48,290 nt of DNA from DAOUFU01 sp034429275. Its GTDB lineage: Bacteria > Chloroflexota > Anaerolineae > Aggregatilineales > Aggregatilineaceae. Position numbers and translations under genes: made by a program. Shown here piece after piece: positions 1-8,439 of the stretch. Where the stretch lies: the NCBI GenBank assembly GCA_034429275.1, contig DAOUFU010000011.1, forward strand, positions 1 through 48,290, in the 5' to 3' direction. A model generated the notes under the pieces. It made no database searches. It was given only the letters and a program-made list of their open reading frames with translations, and had not been told where the DNA came from. Every line of letters begins with the position of its first letter. Positions within the stretch are counted from its first letter, which is position 1.

Positions 1-44
1 ATGTGGGAGAAGTCGATGGCGTTGTCATAGAGCCCGCCTTTCAT
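1..44 (-). CDS. Possible 5' end of an unidentified minus-strand gene (partial)
   Basis: Read on the minus strand from the ATG at 44, the sequence encodes MKGGLYDNAIDFSH and then leaves the window. The short peptide is protein-like and its spacing could fit the beginning of a small methyltransferase, but fourteen codons are too few to identify it. An in-frame stop lies just upstream, at about 66-68, and no convincing ribosome-binding site is visible. If real, it is divergent from the MFS gene at 262, and 45-261 would be the shared regulatory region. Confidence 0.25.
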   Translation of the reverse strand, partial: MKGGLYDNAIDFSH

Positions 45-261
45 CACATAATCAGGATCACGCGGTCAAACGGCGGTTTTAGCACAGAACCGCGCATCCA
101 GACTACCCCGCTTGCCCCGGGTTGTCCTTGATACAGGTCAAGAACGGGCGTCTTGGCCCGCGAACAGTCCTGGGGTATGCTTGGCGAAATCGTATTCCTG
201 GCCACGCTGCAAGATCAGCGCGGGCACAAGCCACTACTCATCACCGAAAGTCATCACTGCC

Positions 262-1539
262 ATGCATCACCATTCCCTGACTCGCGCTACCCGGCGCAAC
301 TTCCGGCTCAATGTTGCCAACGGTGCGATCACGGCGGGATCGGAGAATTCCGTCGGCAGCCCAGAGCTGGTGATGACCGCTTATGCTGCCCACCTGACCG
401 ATAACCCCATCCTGCTCGGCCTGATCACACCGCTGCCGGGCGCGACATGGTCACTCCCCCAATTGTTCGTCATCCCGCTGATGCATCGCCGCGCATACGC
501 TTTGCCGATCTACCGCGCGGCAGCTTTCGTCCGAATTGGCTTCTGGATCGTGCTGGCACTGGCCGCTTTGCTCTCTCGCAACCCGACCGTTTTGTTGCTC
601 AGTTTGTTCGCGTTCCTCGTCATCGCGGGGCTGGCCGGGGGTGTGGCCGGCCTGCCCTTCATCGAGGTCACCGGCAAGACCATTCCGCCCAGCCAGCGTG
701 GGCATGTCTTCGGGCTGCGCGTGGCGCTGGCCGGAGTCCTGGCCATCATCGGCTCGCAGGTCGTGATCCTGTTCACCGGTCCTGAGGCGATTTTTGATTT
801 CCCGGTTGGGTTTGGGATGTGTTTCCTGGTGGCAACAGTCGCCCAGGTGCTCGGCCAGGGGGCGTTTGCGCTGATCGACGAGCCGCCTGCCGATACCCGT
901 GTGACTCATGCGCGGCCATCGCTGCGCCTGTTCGCTTCGATCTGGCGATCGGACGCCAATTTCCGTCGCTATGTGCTGGGGCGGACCTTCGCCGTGCTGG
1001 GCGGCATGGCGAGCGGCCTGGTGATCGTCTACGCCAACCAGGAATTGGGCGTCCGGCTGGAAATGGCGGGCGTGTACCTGTTCGCCAGCTCGTTACTCAG
1101 CCCGGCGTTCAGCATGATGGCCGGGCGAATGAGTGTGCGAATCGGCAACCGACTGCCTGTCGCGGCGGGTATGATGATGATGGGCCTGGGCTGGCTCATG
1201 CTGCTGCTGGCCAAACCGCTTGGGGTACATGGCCGCTCGGCGGAAACGTTTATGTTCGTCGTCTATGCGCTGCTGGCGCTGCACAAAGGGTTGCTGTTCT
1301 CCAATATGATGGCGCTGGGCCTGAACATTACCCCTGAAAATGACCACTCTCTGTATATGGGCGCGGTTAATACCTGGATCGGCGTGCTGCTGCTGGTCAC
1401 CATGACGAGCGGCGCGATTGCCCGGCTGATCGGCTACCAGGCGCTGTTTGCGCTGACTCTGGTTTGTGCAGTGATCTCGGCGTGGGCATTCGCCACATTG
1501 CTGGAGAGATGGAGAGACCAGGTTGAACCCAACACCTGA
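262..1539 (+). CDS. MFS-type membrane transporter
   Basis: A protein of about 425 residues made almost entirely of hydrophobic segments, with short charged loops (for example MMAGRMSVRIGNR) as in major facilitator superfamily permeases. The open frame extends upstream to 112, but those 50 residues do not look membrane-like. The ATG at 262 places an N-terminal cytoplasmic stretch just before the first helix and gives a normal MFS length, although its ribosome-binding site is weak. Substrate cannot be told from sequence. The 3' end overlaps the start of dprA by 17 bases, so the two are probably translationally coupled. Confidence 0.8.
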   Translation: MHHHSLTRATRRNFRLNVANGAITAGSENSVGSPELVMTAYAAHLTDNPILLGLITPLPGATWSLPQLFVIPLMHRRAYALPIYRAAAFVRIGFWIVLALAALLSRNPTVLLLSLFAFLVIAGLAGGVAGLPFIEVTGKTIPPSQRGHVFGLRVALAGVLAIIGSQVVILFTGPEAIFDFPVGFGMCFLVATVAQVLGQGAFALIDEPPADTRVTHARPSLRLFASIWRSDANFRRYVLGRTFAVLGGMASGLVIVYANQELGVRLEMAGVYLFASSLLSPAFSMMAGRMSVRIGNRLPVAAGMMMMGLGWLMLLLAKPLGVHGRSAETFMFVVYALLALHKGLLFSNMMALGLNITPENDHSLYMGAVNTWIGVLLLVTMTSGAIARLIGYQALFALTLVCAVISAWAFATLLERWRDQVEPNT

Positions 1540-2467
1540 TCCTGTGCCCGATTCCGTCCGGGTGCAGTGGATCGCGCTGAGCCTGATCCCCGGCCTGGGC
1601 AGCCGGCTGATTTCGCGCTTACTCGATCACCTGGGCACGCTGGATGGCATCCTGGCAGCGGATGAGCGCGCGCTGCGCGCTGTGCCGGGGATTGGGCCGG
1701 TACTGGCGCGAGCTATCCGCCAGGTGGACCTGGCACAGGTCGCCCAGTCTATCGCCGCGTGGCAGGCGGATGGAATTGGACTGTGCCTGCGCGCCGATCC
1801 CCATGCATCGGGTTACCCGGCCCGGCTGCTGACGGTGGTCGATGCGCCGCCCGTGGTGTTTGTGCGCGGCGGGGTGGAGTCCGGCGATTCAAACGCTGTT
1901 GCGCTGGTAGGTACGCGCCACCCATCGCAACGCGGGCGGCAGCGTGCCACAGCGATCGCGGCAGCCTTCGCCTCGCTGGGGTGGACGATCACCAGCGGAC
2001 TGGCGGCGGGCATCGACACGGCGGCGCACCAGGGTGCGCTGGCCGCCGGAGGACGAACGCTGGCCGTGCTGGGCTGCGGCGTGCGCGTGGTCTATCCACC
2101 AGAGAATGGCGAGCTTGCCGGGCAGATTGCTGCACAGGGCGCGCTGTTAAGCGAAGTCGAGCCGGATGCCCCACCGAACAGCGCGGCACTGGTCGCGCGC
2201 AACCGGCTGATCACCGGGCTGAGCAGTGCGGTTATTGTGGTGGAATCCAGTCCAACCAGCGGCACACGTCACGCCGCGCGATTTGCCGCGCAGCAGGGGC
2301 GACCCCTTTACGCCCTGGCCGATGGCAGTCCCGGCAACGCAGCCCTGATCGCTGAGGGGGCGGTACCGCTGCCGCCCAACTTCGACGATTGGGCCAGCCT
2401 GGCGGCTTCCTGGATGCAGATGACAGGCGGTGGAGCGCTCTCTGATCGGTCCACGCCGTTAGAATAG
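1523..2467 (+). CDS. dprA: DNA-processing protein DprA/Smf
   Basis: A 314-residue DprA-family protein, which loads RecA onto incoming single-stranded DNA during transformation. The N-terminus (about 15-75) has helix-hairpin-helix-like motifs (IPGLGSR, VPGIGPVLA). The Rossmann-like core follows, with VGTRHPS, SGLAAGIDTAAHQGAL, LGCGVRVVYPPEN and VARNRLITGLS. The usual SGS.xTA stretch reads SGTRHAA here, and the Arg of the usual SGLARGID is Ala, so this is a somewhat divergent member. No C-terminal winged helix is evident. Translation starts at a TTG (1523), preceded by a GGAGAG element at 1511, inside the end of the transporter gene. Confidence 0.93.
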   Translation: MNPTPDPVPDSVRVQWIALSLIPGLGSRLISRLLDHLGTLDGILAADERALRAVPGIGPVLARAIRQVDLAQVAQSIAAWQADGIGLCLRADPHASGYPARLLTVVDAPPVVFVRGGVESGDSNAVALVGTRHPSQRGRQRATAIAAAFASLGWTITSGLAAGIDTAAHQGALAAGGRTLAVLGCGVRVVYPPENGELAGQIAAQGALLSEVEPDAPPNSAALVARNRLITGLSSAVIVVESSPTSGTRHAARFAAQQGRPLYALADGSPGNAALIAEGAVPLPPNFDDWASLAASWMQMTGGGALSDRSTPLE

Positions 2468-2548
2468 GTGTTCAAGTCCCGTTTGGTTTGTATTTAGTTA
2501 GTAAATAGACGGTGTTAGGTTTTTTAAATTTATGCCCAGATAGGTGAT

Positions 2549-2577
2549 TTTTTGCAGAAATAGGACTATAGTATAAT
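2549..2577 (+). promoter_or_regulatory. Putative sigma-70-type promoter
   Basis: A perfect TATAAT lies at 2572-2577, with a TTTTTG hexamer 17 bases upstream at 2549-2554, in an AT-rich patch (2500-2580) that stands out from the GC-rich surroundings. It would give the gene at 2924 a leader of about 340 nt. Confidence 0.5.
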
Positions 2578-2599
2578 TGTTGGTCGTGGGGTAGGTGTA

Positions 2600-2786
2600 C
2601 CGTTCACTGCAAATTTCCTGCAATTGAAATGCTGGTAAGCGGTAGCAGGGGTGAACGGGGGTAAACGTTCGCTGGGCCGGAAACTCTTCGCACGTAAGGG
2701 GCAAATGATTTCTCTGACAAGGCCAGACCGGATGGCGATGCTGCCCGGTCTGTAGGTTTCAGTCGTACCTGTAACTGGGCCTGTGT
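2600..2786 (+). ncRNA. Candidate structured 5' leader RNA of unknown class
   Basis: The 456-base gap between dprA and the gene at 2924 has no convincing ORF but contains nested complementarity. CCGTTCAC at 2600-2607 pairs perfectly with GTGAACGG at 2651-2658, and the adjoining TGC and GCA extend the stem past a bulge. Further on, ACAAGGCCAG (2717-2726) pairs with CTGGGCCTGTGT (2775-2786) with two bulged Gs. It encloses an ACCGG/CCGGT hairpin and a small AGGT/ACCT hairpin, giving a three-way-junction-like fold. It does not match the core motifs I know for T-box, TPP, SAM, cobalamin, c-di-GMP, fluoride, RNase P or tmRNA. It could be a leader regulating the downstream gene or an independent RNA. 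Confidence 0.35.
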
Positions 2787-2923
2787 TGAGAAAGTACTGG
2801 CGATCCGACCCCGGTGCACAGAACAAACCAGCCTCATGAGCACGTATCGACCGGTGGCGAAGGCTGCGATCAATGTTCCATGTTCGCCTGTGAGTGAGCA
2901 CCCGCTGAAGGAGTCTGATCACA

Positions 2924-3727
2924 ATGCCCGATCAAGTCCACATGGCCCCGCTGCGCCTGGAGTCGGCGCGGCATGATGACCGGGGACACCCGGCGACCCG
3001 TCCGACAGGACAACCCGCCTCGTCTCCGCGCCGCCAAACAGGGCGTGCTTTTGATGTGCTGCCTTATGGTGTTTCAGAGCATTCGTCGGTAAATTATCCA
3101 CACCAGCTTGATGAAGATTTCGGCCCAGAGGGAGAAGATTTCGGCGCTGCTCCGGGCCAGCAGTACGTTGATCCCGATACTAACGAAGCTTCGCTGCGGC
3201 ATCTGCGCCTGGATCGATCCGACTATAACCGGCAGCCGCTCGAATTCCCCGCCCAGCGCTCACCGTCGTCCGCTGCGCGCCCGGAACGCCCTGGCCGCCA
3301 GGTGCCTCCGGCCCGGCCTGCGAGTATGCCGGTTGAGCCGCCGGAAGCACTCGACGCCCAGGACAATCTGCCCGGTGCGAATGTTGAACCGGCGATTATC
3401 CGGCCAACCGCGCGCGTGCCCTTGACCGAAGCGGCGACCTCAACCGACCCTGAGCTGGTGTCGCATCACCGTGAGCTACGCGATCAACTGATGCGCACCA
3501 TCCAACTGTACAGCCAGGATTGGAAGCTGGGCGGCATTCGCGCTTTCGATAACAAGCTGGTGGCTCACCTGATTCCTCGCCAGCGCACAATTGACCTGCG
3601 CGACGCCATCTACCGGGGACAGACTCTGATCATCACCGTGGACAGCCGGGGGAACACCTATGTGAAAGAACCGACCCGGCGCAGTTTCATTCGGCGGTTG
3701 TTCTGCTGGCTCTTTGGGGGAAGATAG
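2924..3727 (+). CDS. Hypothetical protein with disordered N-terminus and small conserved-looking C-terminal domain
   Basis: A 267-residue protein that I do not recognise. Residues 1 to about 175 are rich in Pro, Arg, Ser and Ala and look disordered. Residues about 178-250 (from DPELVSHHRELRDQLM to NTYVKEPTRR) look folded, with an alpha-helical start and a beta-rich end. The C-terminus RRSFIRRLFCWLFGGR is basic and aromatic, and could be an amphipathic helix lying on the membrane. The ATG at 2924 follows an AAGGAG site at good spacing. It seems to be transcribed alone, from the promoter near 2572 to the hairpin at 3749. Confidence 0.7.
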   Translation: MPDQVHMAPLRLESARHDDRGHPATRPTGQPASSPRRQTGRAFDVLPYGVSEHSSVNYPHQLDEDFGPEGEDFGAAPGQQYVDPDTNEASLRHLRLDRSDYNRQPLEFPAQRSPSSAARPERPGRQVPPARPASMPVEPPEALDAQDNLPGANVEPAIIRPTARVPLTEAATSTDPELVSHHRELRDQLMRTIQLYSQDWKLGGIRAFDNKLVAHLIPRQRTIDLRDAIYRGQTLIITVDSRGNTYVKEPTRRSFIRRLFCWLFGGR

Positions 3728-3748
3728 CTCCATGCTCGCACAAAATTA

Positions 3749-3788
3749 GGCCCTGCTTGCCACACGGTAAGCAGGGCCGTTTTGTTTT
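3749..3788 (+). terminator. Bidirectional intrinsic terminator
   Basis: A 13-bp stem with one G-T wobble (GGCCCTGCTTGCC at 3749-3761 against GGTAAGCAGGGCC at 3766-3778) has the loop ACAC and is followed by GTTTTGTTTT. On the other strand the stem is followed by CTAATTTTG. It lies between convergent genes and can serve both. Confidence 0.85.
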
Positions 3789-3806
3789 GGGCGATTGGCG
3801 CGGGGG

Positions 3807-5312
3807 CTAGAGATTGTAGATTTCTGTGTACTTGGCCTTGAGGTAGCGCATAAACGAGCGCACCTGGAGCTTTTCACCCGTGACGCGCTGCGTGAGTTCC
3901 TGGGGCCAGTATTTCCGCCCGTGCCGGTAGATGTTCTGCTGGAGCCAGCTCAGCAGCGGCGCGAAATCGCCCGCCGCGATGGATTGTGGGATGGTGGGCA
4001 CATCGGCCAGGGCTTTGTCCCAGATCTGAACCGAAAGGAAGTTCCCCAGCGAATAGGTCGGGAAATAGCCGAACAGCCCCGAAGACCAGTGCACATCCTG
4101 CAAAATGTTCTTCTTGCCATCGGCGGGCGGGGTGATGCCGAGATACTGCTCCATCTTGGCATTCCAGGCATCGGGCGCATCCTTCACCGCCAGCTTGCCT
4201 TCCAGCAGGTCATTTTCCATCTCGAACCGCAGCATGATGTGCAGGTTATAGGTCACTTCATCGGCCTCGACGCGCACCAGCGAGCGCGAGACGTGGTTGA
4301 TCGCCTTGTACCATGCATTCAGGCTGACGCTGCCCAACTGGTCCGGGTAGAGCGCCTGAAGTTGCGGATAGAAGTAACGCCAGAAATCCAGGCTGCGCCC
4401 GACGATGTTTTCCCACAGGCGCGACTGGCTCTCGTGCACCCCCAGCGAGGTACCCCCTTCGAGGATCGTGCCTTCCAGCGCCTGATCGCTGCCCTGCTCG
4501 TACATGGCGTGCCCGGCTTCATGAATCGAGCCAAACAGCGCCGAAGGCAGCCAGTCGGCCTGGTAGCGGGTAGTGATGCGCACATCGTTGATCGAGAACT
4601 GGGTGGTGAAGGGATGCACCGATTCATCCTGCCGCCCGCGTTCCATGTCGTAGCCCAACTGCCGGATGACCTTGAGGCCAAACTCGGCCTGTTTGTCGAT
4701 GGCATATTCCTTGAAGACCGGCGAGGGGTCCACCGCGTCGAGATGGTCAAAAATCTGCGCCACGAAGGGCACCAGCTCAGTCCGCAGCTCGCTGAAGATC
4801 GCTTCTACGTCGCGCGTTTTCATGTGCGGCTCATACTGGTCGAGCAGCGCGTCGTACATGCGGTCTTCATATCCCAGCGCTTCGGCCTGCTGGCGCGAGA
4901 GATCGATGATCTTCTCCAGGCTGGGGGCAAAGGCAGCGAAATCGTTGGCTTCACGCGCTTTAGCCCAGATTTCGTGGGCTTGCGCGGTGGTGCGGGCGAT
5001 TTCGGCCACCAGCGCAGCAGGCAGGCGAGTCGCCAGGTCATAATCGTGGCGGACCACGCGCACCATCGCCGCCTCGTCGCTGTCGTAATCAGCGCTGGCG
5101 ACCTCAGCCTCGGCAGCTTCGATGGCCCGGCCCGTTTTTTCATCGACAAACATCTCGTGGGCCAGCCTGCTGAGCGTCGCCAATTGCTCGGCGCGGGCGG
5201 CAGTGCCTCCCGGTGGCATATAGGTCTGCTGATCCCACCCCAGGATAGCTGCCGCATGGCGCAGGTTAACCACATCGGCCAGATGGGCTTTGAGTGCCTT
5301 GACGTTCTCCAT
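3807..5312 (-). CDS. Carboxypeptidase M32 (Taq carboxypeptidase family)
   Basis: A 501-residue zinc carboxypeptidase of family M32, which trims C-terminal residues from peptides in the cytoplasm. The zinc site is HEAGH at residues 264-268, and the third ligand is expected at Glu294 within HESQSRLWEN. Other M32 signatures are DQQTYMPPG near residue 27, HPF near 233 and FGYFPTYSLGN near the C-terminus. There is no signal peptide. The frame is open 18 residues further upstream, but the ATG at 5312 gives the normal family length and follows an AAAGAGAG purine run. It is monocistronic and convergent with the gene before it. Confidence 0.95.
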   Translation of the reverse strand: MENVKALKAHLADVVNLRHAAAILGWDQQTYMPPGGTAARAEQLATLSRLAHEMFVDEKTGRAIEAAEAEVASADYDSDEAAMVRVVRHDYDLATRLPAALVAEIARTTAQAHEIWAKAREANDFAAFAPSLEKIIDLSRQQAEALGYEDRMYDALLDQYEPHMKTRDVEAIFSELRTELVPFVAQIFDHLDAVDPSPVFKEYAIDKQAEFGLKVIRQLGYDMERGRQDESVHPFTTQFSINDVRITTRYQADWLPSALFGSIHEAGHAMYEQGSDQALEGTILEGGTSLGVHESQSRLWENIVGRSLDFWRYFYPQLQALYPDQLGSVSLNAWYKAINHVSRSLVRVEADEVTYNLHIMLRFEMENDLLEGKLAVKDAPDAWNAKMEQYLGITPPADGKKNILQDVHWSSGLFGYFPTYSLGNFLSVQIWDKALADVPTIPQSIAAGDFAPLLSWLQQNIYRHGRKYWPQELTQRVTGEKLQVRSFMRYLKAKYTEIYNL

Positions 5313-5522
5313 CCAAATCTCTCTTTCATCTGTGATATACAGGGGAACACCCGCCCCAGAACTCAACGAGGTGCGGTGCGCGCACTCCGGCGAGCGCGCC
5401 TCCGCCTGGCGGCAGGTGCGGAATACTCATGGAATTATACGGGATTGCTCTGGCGAATTGCCAGGGTCGATGCTTTCGGCAATGTATGAACCCGGTGCTC
5501 GAAAGTTTTATGGTGAGAGGTT

Positions 5523-5550
5523 TTGATCGCAAGCCTATCAGGGGTATGAT
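5523..5550 (+). promoter_or_regulatory. Putative promoter for the GNAT-like pair
   Basis: TTGATC at 5523-5528 and TATGAT at 5545-5550 are separated by 16 bases, 68 bases before the start codon at 5618. Confidence 0.45.
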
Positions 5551-5617
5551 AAGCGAGTAGTGGTGGGGGCAATTCGTCGTGGAACGATCCTGGGAGCATC
5601 ATCAGAGGAACACAATC

Positions 5618-6793
5618 ATGTCACCGCAGTCTTCGCTGTCGATTCGTCCGGTGGAGTCCCGGCGCGATCTCAAAACATTTGTCTATTTCCCCTGGACGCT
5701 GTATAAGGGCGATCCCTACTGGGTACCACAACTTCCCTCATCAGAAATGCATCACCACGACCGGGCCAGGAGCGCTAGCTGGCAGCACATGGAAGGCGAG
5801 TTTTTTATCGCCTGGCGTGACGACCGGCCCGTGGGCACCATCAGCGCACACATCAACCACCGCCACAATGAATTCCAGGGCGAGCATATCGGCTTTTTTG
5901 GCGCATTCCACGCCTATAATGACCAGGAAGTGGCGACCGCCTTGCTGGATACGGCGGCGGACTGGGTGCGCACGCGCGGATATGATGCCCTGCGCGGCCC
6001 GATGACGTTTTCGACCAACGACCTCACCGGCGTCTTGATCGAGGGCTTTGACGATGTGCCGGTCGTGATGATGCCCTACAACTACCCCTACTACCAGGCA
6101 CTGATCGAAAACACGCCCGGTTTTGCCAAAGTGATGGACCTGCTCAGCTTCCATTTCACGCTTGATGGCACCGAACATTCCGAAAAATTCCAGCGCTTCC
6201 TCGCCGTGGTGGATAAAAACAACGCCCGTCGAGGCATCACCGTGCGGCAGATCAACGCCAAAAACCTCGACGCCGATCTGTCCATCCTGCGCGAAATCTA
6301 TAACCGCGCCTGGGAGAAAAATTGGGGATTCGTCCCTTTCTCAGACGCCGAGCTGGATGAGCTGGTCGCTGAGTTGGGCATGTATATCGACCCGCGCACG
6401 GCCTTTTTTGCTCAAGTACACGGCGAGCCGGTCGCGTTTTTGCTGGCCCTGCCCGATATGAACCAACCCCAGCACCACGCCTATCCCCGTCCCAGCCTGC
6501 CCGACCTGGTTAACAAGCTGCGCGTGCTGTGGCATTGGAAAATTCGCTCCAAGATCACCCGCTACCGCGTTATGCTGCTCGGCGTGCAGGAAGGCTACCG
6601 CGGCATCGGGGTTGAAACTGCCATGTTCTCGGAGTTGTTCGCTCGCGTGCGCGAGATTGCCCCCGCAATCGGGCTGACTCACGCCGACGGCGGTTGGGTG
6701 CTCGAAACCAACACCGCCATGATTCAGTTATGCGAAGTCCATGGGGCCAGGGCCTACAAACGCTACCGGATTTATGAGCGCGCACTGAAATAA
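5618..6793 (+). CDS. GNAT-like N-acetyltransferase-fold protein, first of a tandem pair
   Basis: A 391-residue protein of the YghO-like group: the N-terminal pattern IRPVESRRDLKTFVYFPW, then LYKGDP.WVPQL, is typical. A GNAT-like central part includes GTISAHINHRHNEF, GFFGAFHAYNDQE and GPMTFSTNDLTGVLIEGF. A second fold-like half follows, with REIYNRAWEKNWGFVP and a late LLGVQEGYRGIGVETAMF that resembles a GNAT acyl-CoA loop. No substrate is established for this family, so the acetyltransferase role is inferred. The ATG at 5618 follows AGAGGA; a GTG at 5579 is in frame but has no better site. It is closely similar throughout to the next gene. Confidence 0.8.
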   Translation: MSPQSSLSIRPVESRRDLKTFVYFPWTLYKGDPYWVPQLPSSEMHHHDRARSASWQHMEGEFFIAWRDDRPVGTISAHINHRHNEFQGEHIGFFGAFHAYNDQEVATALLDTAADWVRTRGYDALRGPMTFSTNDLTGVLIEGFDDVPVVMMPYNYPYYQALIENTPGFAKVMDLLSFHFTLDGTEHSEKFQRFLAVVDKNNARRGITVRQINAKNLDADLSILREIYNRAWEKNWGFVPFSDAELDELVAELGMYIDPRTAFFAQVHGEPVAFLLALPDMNQPQHHAYPRPSLPDLVNKLRVLWHWKIRSKITRYRVMLLGVQEGYRGIGVETAMFSELFARVREIAPAIGLTHADGGWVLETNTAMIQLCEVHGARAYKRYRIYERALK

Positions 6794-6864
6794 GCGCTGC
6801 CCGGCGAGCGAGCAGCCCGGAATCGCCCGGCAATTCGCCCGTCATCACCATCTGCGGAGACATC

Positions 6865-8052
6865 ATGACGCCACCACCTGTAACCGTCCGCAAAGTGGAA
6901 ACTGCGGCAGATTTGAAGACCTTCATCCATTTTCCCTGGATGCTCTACCAGGATGATCCCTGCTGGGTCCCGCCGTTGGTCTCAATGCAAAAACACAAGC
7001 TCGACCAGGCCAAAGCCTCGGCCTGGAAGTATATGGAAGGCGACTATTTCATCGCCTGGCGCGGCGATCAACCGGTCGGCACCATCACCGCGCACATCAA
7101 CCACCGGCACAACGAATTTCACGGCGAGCATATCGGGTTCTTTGGTATGTTCGAGGTGCGCAACGACCAGGAAGCCGCCAATGCGCTGCTCGAAACCGCC
7201 TCGGACTGGGTGCGCTCACGCGGCTATCATGCCGTGCGTGGTCCCGCCAGCTTCTCGACCAATGACCTGTGCGGGGTGTTGGTAGAAGGGTACAACGAAG
7301 TCCCGGCTATCCTGATGCCCTACAACCCCGACTACTACGAGCGTCTACTCTCTAACGCGCCCGGTTTCTCCCCGGTGATGGACCTGCGCTGCTACCGGCT
7401 GACTCTGGAGAGCTTCCACCGCTCGAAATCGCTGGAGCAGTCGCTGCGCGTGTCGGATAAAAACAGCGCGCGGCGCGGCATCACCGTGCGCTGTCTCGAC
7501 GGCAAACATATTCGGGACGAACTGAACCTGCTGCGCGGCATTTATAACAACGCCTGGGAAAAGAACTGGGGCTTTGTGCCCCTCACTGACGAAGAACTGG
7601 ATGACCTGATCAAAGAATTGGGCCGCTACCTGATGCCTCGCCTGACGCTGTTTGCTTTTGTCAAAGGCGAGCCAGCCGCGTTTTTGCTGGCCGTGCCCGA
7701 TATGAACCAGGTGCTGCACCGGGCCTATCCGCGCCCCGGCACGCCGGAGATCGTCACGCTGCTCAAGGCGCTGTGGTACTGGAAACTGCGCCCGGTCATC
7801 ACCCAGATTCGTATCCCGCTGTTGGGCGTAGACGAGCGCTTCCGAAATATCGGTGTCGAGGCGGCGCTGTTCGCGGAACTTTACCGGGCATTTGAGGAAG
7901 TGGTTCCTCGCACGCGATGGCGTACTGCCGATGCGGGCTGGGTGCTGACAACTAACGAGCCGATGCACCGGCTGGTGCTGGCATTGGGTGGCGAACCCTA
8001 CCGCCGCTACCGTTTTTTTGAGCGTGATCTGACCACGCACCCTGCGGAGTAA
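6865..8052 (+). CDS. GNAT-like N-acetyltransferase-fold protein, second of a tandem pair
   Basis: A 395-residue paralogue of the preceding protein. It shares the N-terminal DLKTFIHFPWMLYQDDP signature and the same core blocks: GTITAHINHRHNEFHGEH, PASFSTNDLCGVLVEGY, YNNAWEKNWGFVPL and LLGVDERFRNIGVEAALF. Conservation along the whole length shows a tandem duplication. The ATG at 6865 is preceded by CGGAGA. Only 5 bases separate its stop from the start of the receiver-domain gene at 8058, so the two are very likely co-transcribed. The substrate is unknown. Confidence 0.8.
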   Translation: MTPPPVTVRKVETAADLKTFIHFPWMLYQDDPCWVPPLVSMQKHKLDQAKASAWKYMEGDYFIAWRGDQPVGTITAHINHRHNEFHGEHIGFFGMFEVRNDQEAANALLETASDWVRSRGYHAVRGPASFSTNDLCGVLVEGYNEVPAILMPYNPDYYERLLSNAPGFSPVMDLRCYRLTLESFHRSKSLEQSLRVSDKNSARRGITVRCLDGKHIRDELNLLRGIYNNAWEKNWGFVPLTDEELDDLIKELGRYLMPRLTLFAFVKGEPAAFLLAVPDMNQVLHRAYPRPGTPEIVTLLKALWYWKLRPVITQIRIPLLGVDERFRNIGVEAALFAELYRAFEEVVPRTRWRTADAGWVLTTNEPMHRLVLALGGEPYRRYRFFERDLTTHPAE

Positions 8053-8057
8053 GCACC

Positions 8058-8429
8058 ATGGCGGGTGAAACGATTGTCGTGATCGACGACGAGCCGTACA
8101 TCATCGAGATGCTCTCGACCTTTTTGAAGATCAAGGGCTACATTCCGCATGGCGCAACTACCGGCAGTGATGGGCTGATTCTGATAGACATCGAAAAACC
8201 GCACGCCGTGCTGCTCGATCTGATGCTGCCCGACATCCCCGGCGAAGAGGTGCTGCGGCGGCTGCGCACCAACCCGGAACACGCCGCGCTGCCGGTGCTC
8301 GTCATCACAGCCCGCACCGAAGATTCCGCTTATCGGGGTGCAATGGAAGCAGGCGCAAACGGGATCATGCACAAGCCGGTGAGCTTCCCCACCCTGATCG
8401 CCGAACTCCAGCGTGTGCTCGGCGGCTGA
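8058..8429 (+). CDS. Single-domain response regulator (CheY-like receiver)
   Basis: A 123-residue stand-alone receiver domain with the full phosphorylation site: Asp10 and Asp11 (VIDDEP), phosphoacceptor Asp54 (VLLDLMLP), Thr84 (VITAR) and Lys106 (HKPVSF). There is no output domain, so it must act through a partner protein, as CheY or a phosphorelay shuttle does. No histidine kinase lies in the window. It sits 5 bases after the second GNAT-like gene and is convergent with the lipoprotein gene, whose stop is only 10 bases away. Confidence 0.93.
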   Translation: MAGETIVVIDDEPYIIEMLSTFLKIKGYIPHGATTGSDGLILIDIEKPHAVLLDLMLPDIPGEEVLRRLRTNPEHAALPVLVITARTEDSAYRGAMEAGANGIMHKPVSFPTLIAELQRVLGG

Positions 8430-8439
8430 CCCAAATCCC

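Noticed and set aside
1..261. Possible remnants of a formylglycine-generating-enzyme-like gene on the minus strand
   Set aside because: Protein-like pieces appear in different frames but without a diagnostic motif, so decay of a known family cannot be claimed.
3795..5489. A 564-codon plus-strand open frame opposite the M32 carboxypeptidase gene
   Set aside because: Antisense frame of a GC-rich gene; the peptide has no family pattern, whereas the minus-strand product has a full M32 signature.
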